From: Candidatus Omnitrophota bacterium
Lineage (GTDB): Bacteria; Omnitrophota; Gorgyraeia; Gygaellales; Profunditerraquicolaceae
Assembly: GCA_028717985.1 (NCBI GenBank)
Contig: JAQUMS010000036.1
Location: forward strand, 1-8,316
Direction of reading: 5' to 3'
Length of the DNA: 8,316 bases
Shown: in pieces, positions 6,840 through 8,316 of the stretch
Position numbering within the stretch: the stretch's first letter is position 1
Layout: the number at the start of each line of letters is the position of its first letter
Made by a program: the position numbers and the translations under genes
The notes under the pieces: model-generated
Databases searched by the model: none
What the model was told of the DNA's origin: nothing
The model's input: only the letters and a program-made list of their open reading frames with translations

Positions 6840-7187
6840 CTATTTCGTTACAGGCTGTTTGGCTGGAATTTGCCCCATTTTCAACGTAGTATGAGCTCCG
6901 TCCTGCCAGGGCCAGAACATAGCGAAGTATGAATAGCTTGATTCTCTCAGGAGATAGAGGGTTTGGTTGTCCCTCAATCCTCCGAAGTTTTTAATCGCTT
7001 CGTTTGTCTCGCGGGAGAGCTTGGTAGTTGAAGGCCATGCAGGAAGCCCAAGCATTAAATTGAGAACAGAAGATACCTGTTCCAGATATTTATTTTCAAA
7101 GACAGCTTCAAAATACGTTTCTTCGTCTGTTCGTAAGGTATCAGTCGTGCCCTGTTTAACTTTATTTTTTAATTCTTTGAAATCCAT
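6840..7187 (-). CDS. Hypothetical protein, 115 aa, in operon with the SagB-like gene
   Basis: I do not recognise this family. The protein is soluble, with no signal peptide or membrane segment. It starts with a charged helical stretch (MDFKELKNKVKQ) and has a middle segment YFEAVFENKYLEQVSSVLNLMLGLP that reads as amphipathic helices. The C-terminal half looks beta-rich and aromatic: GGLRDNQTLYLLRE (69-82), then YSYFAMFWPWQDGAHTTLKMG (85-105). The compact WPWQDG...TLK motif and the GGLRDNQTLY segment look like conserved-domain material rather than a spurious ORF. The start at 7187 is chosen because of the SD AAAGGA (7195-7200) with 7-nt spacing. An in-frame ATG at 7238 would add 17 residues and has an AGGTGAT upstream, but the predicted promoter would leave it almost no leader. 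The downstream neighbour is 10 nt away, so the two genes are probably co-expressed. Confidence 0.7.
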   Translation of the reverse strand: MDFKELKNKVKQGTTDTLRTDEETYFEAVFENKYLEQVSSVLNLMLGLPAWPSTTKLSRETNEAIKNFGGLRDNQTLYLLRESSYSYFAMFWPWQDGAHTTLKMGQIPAKQPVTK

Positions 7188-7194
7188 AGAAAAG

Positions 7195-7200
7195 TCCTTT
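7195..7200 (-). promoter_or_regulatory. SD deciding the start of the 115-aa protein
   Basis: On the - strand, AAAGGA lies 7 nt before the ATG at 7187. It supports this start over the in-frame ATG at 7238, which is only about 8 nt from the predicted transcription start. Confidence 0.5.
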
Positions 7201-7251
7201 TGTAAACAAGAAGCGTTTAATAGTAAGGTGTTCAGCATTAATCACCTTTTG

Positions 7252-7279
7252 ATTATACTGCAATTTTTCTAAAAAGCAA
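7252..7279 (-). promoter_or_regulatory. Promoter for the hypothetical/SagB-like two-gene unit
   Basis: Read on the - strand: TTGCTT (7274-7279), a 16-nt spacer, and a perfect TATAAT (7252-7257). The expected start near 7246 gives a leader of about 58 nt to the ATG at 7187. An inverted repeat TGCAATT...AATTGCA (7259-7289) is centred on the -35 box and could be a regulator site. Confidence 0.6.
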
Positions 7280-7289
7280 CGGAATTGCA
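7259..7289. repeat. Inverted repeat overlapping a promoter, possible operator
   Basis: Perfect 7-bp arms TGCAATT (7259-7265) and AATTGCA (7283-7289), 17 nt apart, flank the -35 box of the - strand promoter. The placement suggests an operator, but a chance AT-rich palindrome cannot be excluded. Confidence 0.3.
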
Positions 7290-7313
7290 AAAAGGGGATG
7301 GGGCTATTTAAAT

Positions 7314-8018
7314 TTATACGTTTCCTTGTAAATATGATTGTCTTTTGGTTTCCGGAAACCGTTCGATCGCGTATCTCAACATAGTCCTGGGCATACGTTT
7401 GTAGTATCTTTTCAAAAACTTTTCTTCGGAATCTATGTTTCTTTTTCCTGCTTCCCGTAACATCCAGCCAACAGCCTTGTGGATCAGGTCATGCGGATCG
7501 GCAATGAGAATCTTAGCTATTTTAAAGGTATCTTCAAAATCATTATTTTCGATAAAATGAAAGGTAGATATAATAGCGATTCGTCGTTCCCAGAGAGAAT
7601 CGGAATGAGCTAACGCATAAAGAGGCGCCCTGTTTCTGTCTTTGAGAAAATCCCCGATAATATGTTTTGCCGAGACATCCACAAGGTCCCAGTTATTTAT
7701 GTGTTGGGTATTTTTCAGATATGCTTCATATATCGTTTTTTTGCCGCCCGTATCCGTGGAGCGGTATTTCAGGATGAGGATTAAAAGGGATAGAAATCGT
7801 TCTTCGTGGATAGAGGATTGTAAGAGGGAGAGCGTTTCTTTGAATGTCAGATCCCGATGCTTTTTAGCCATAGTTCTTAATACCGGCACTGTTATCCCGA
7901 GAAAAATATCGCCTTCGGCATATTCACCTGCGCCGGTTTTGAAAAAACCTTGTAAAATTGCGGCTTTTTTCTTATTGCCGAGTTTTTGCAGGGTTGATTT
8001 TAAATCGGATAAACTCAT
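7314..8018 (-). CDS. alkD: AlkD-like DNA glycosylase (DNA alkylation repair)
   Basis: A 234-aa all-helical protein of the HEAT-like-repeat glycosylase family, which excises bulky or cationic alkylated bases such as N3- and N7-alkylpurines from DNA in the cytoplasm. Recognition rests on GITVPVLRTMAKKHRDLTF (41-59), the motif INNWDLVDVSAKHIIGDFL (107-125), LWERRIAIIST (142-152), DPHDLIHKAVGWMLREAGKR (174-193) and MPRTMLRYAIERF (209-221). Compared with Bacillus cereus AlkD, W110, D114, the arginines at 145-146 and W185 fall where W109, the catalytic D113, R148 and W187 are expected, so the active site appears intact. Length is normal. ATG 8018 is supported by the SD GAAAGG (8026-8031), 7 nt away. 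It has its own predicted promoter and probably forms a separate unit from the genes downstream, which have their own. No adaptive-response gene (ada, alkA) is adjacent. Confidence 0.9.
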   Translation of the reverse strand: MSLSDLKSTLQKLGNKKKAAILQGFFKTGAGEYAEGDIFLGITVPVLRTMAKKHRDLTFKETLSLLQSSIHEERFLSLLILILKYRSTDTGGKKTIYEAYLKNTQHINNWDLVDVSAKHIIGDFLKDRNRAPLYALAHSDSLWERRIAIISTFHFIENNDFEDTFKIAKILIADPHDLIHKAVGWMLREAGKRNIDSEEKFLKRYYKRMPRTMLRYAIERFPETKRQSYLQGNV

Positions 8019-8098
8019 CGGTTTGCCTTTCTGTTTTTTTGCGCGTTACATGGCAATTATTCTGGATTTTAAGGCTCGGGATGCTTACCAAAATTTAT

Positions 8099-8127
8099 AT
8101 TATACGTTTTCCTTTTCTCCTTGACTA
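8099..8127 (-). promoter_or_regulatory. Promoter for the alkD-like gene
   Basis: Read on the - strand: TAGTCA (8122-8127, 4 of 6 to consensus), a 17-nt spacer, and a perfect TATAAT (8099-8104). It gives a leader of about 75 nt. Its -35 box overlaps the -35 box of the divergent tRNA promoter. Confidence 0.5.
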
Positions 8128-8148
8128 GGATATATTTTATTGTAAAAT
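8121..8148 (+). promoter_or_regulatory. Promoter for tRNA-Asn
   Basis: TTGACT (8121-8126), a 16-nt spacer and TAAAAT (8143-8148), each 5 of 6 to consensus. The expected start near 8155 is about 40 nt before the mature tRNA 5' end, a plausible 5' leader for RNase P processing. Confidence 0.55.
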
Positions 8149-8194
8149 ATTATCCTCTACCCAAAAAGGTATTTTTGCTTATATAATAGATTAT

Positions 8195-8270
8195 TCCCCC
8201 TTAGCTCAGTTGGTAGAGCGAGTGGCTGTTAACCACCAGGTCCGAGGTTCGAGTCCTCGAGGGGGAGCCA
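8195..8270 (+). tRNA. tRNA-Asn (anticodon GUU)
   Basis: A 76-nt cloverleaf. The acceptor stem TCCCCCT (8195-8201) pairs with AGGGGGA (8260-8266); discriminator G 8267 and an encoded CCA (8268-8270) follow. The D-arm is GCTC/GAGC. The anticodon loop CTGTTAA (8226-8232) has anticodon GTT at 8228-8230, which reads Asn codons AAC/AAU. The variable loop is 5 nt. The T-arm CGAGG-TTCGAGT-CCTCG is perfect. The outermost anticodon-stem pair is A-C (8221/8237), a single mismatch usually tolerated. Confidence 0.97.
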
Positions 8271-8276
8271 TTTCGG

Positions 8277-8305
8277 ACGAACAGACGCACCAAGTGCCTG
8301 TTCGT
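8277..8305 (+). terminator. Hairpin after tRNA-Asn, possible terminator or repeat
   Basis: ACGAACAG (8277-8284) pairs with CTGTTCGT (8298-8305), and GCAC (8287-8290) with GTGC (8294-8297), leaving a 2-nt bulge and a 3-nt loop: 12 base pairs in all. Only a TT follows before mixed sequence, so it lacks the U-tract of an intrinsic terminator and may instead be a repeat or processing structure. Confidence 0.4.
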
Positions 8306-8316
8306 TTACATCAGCC

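Noticed and set aside
6140..7187. RiPP (thiazole/oxazole peptide) biosynthesis cluster
   Set aside because: The SagB-like protein has a signal peptide, no SagC/SagD-type cyclodehydratase or transporter is present, and the 115-aa neighbour lacks a leader-core peptide layout with a Cys/Ser/Thr-rich C-terminus.
7188..7238. Start of the 115-aa protein at ATG 7238
   Set aside because: It has an AGGTGAT motif, but the predicted promoter would leave a leader of about 8 nt and the added 17 residues look unlike the start of a domain; the internal ATG has a well-spaced SD. Not fully excluded.
7642..8124. + strand open frame (160 codons) opposite the alkD-like gene and running into its leader
   Set aside because: No SD or recognisable motif; the - strand frame is clearly an AlkD family protein with intact key residues.

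Overview
The window looks like ordinary housekeeping chromosome from an uncultured bacterium of moderate GC content. Shine-Dalgarno (SD) sequences, sigma-70-like promoter boxes and a tRNA with encoded CCA are all bacterial. The clade cannot be fixed from this sequence. The mix of genes, the secreted TPR protein and the degenerate intergenic repeats would fit candidate phyla such as Omnitrophota or Elusimicrobiota, but that is only an impression.

Left part, + strand. The window opens inside htpG (Hsp90), whose C-terminal 218 residues are present. A repeat-bearing spacer with a good promoter (TTGTAA-17-TATAAT) leads to an exported TPR protein, followed by a strong hairpin, probably its terminator. 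After a 187-nt spacer comes a tight three-gene run: dnaX (polymerase III tau/gamma), recR (overlapping dnaX by one base in TAATG) and an ABC-F ATPase starting 4 nt after recR. Together these cover the replication clamp loader, recombinational repair and ribosome-associated translation functions. The ybaB/ebfC gene that commonly sits between dnaX and recR is absent. dnaX carries an A8 tract at codons 449-451 with early stops in both alternative frames, as expected if a shorter gamma form is made.

Right part, - strand. Convergent with the ABC-F gene is a two-gene unit: a cytosolic 115-aa protein of unknown function, then an exported SagB-type nitroreductase-fold protein. It has its own promoter (TTGCTT-16-TATAAT). 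Upstream is a separate - strand alkD-type DNA glycosylase gene. Its promoter is divergent from, and overlaps at the -35 box with, the promoter of a + strand tRNA-Asn(GUU) at the right edge. A hairpin follows the tRNA.

I see no CRISPR array, prophage, transposase or defence island, and no convincing new multi-gene system. The points most worth a second look are the dnaX slippery tract, a degenerate intergenic repeat that abuts two stop codons, the unknown protein paired with the exported SagB-like enzyme, and the overlapping divergent promoters.
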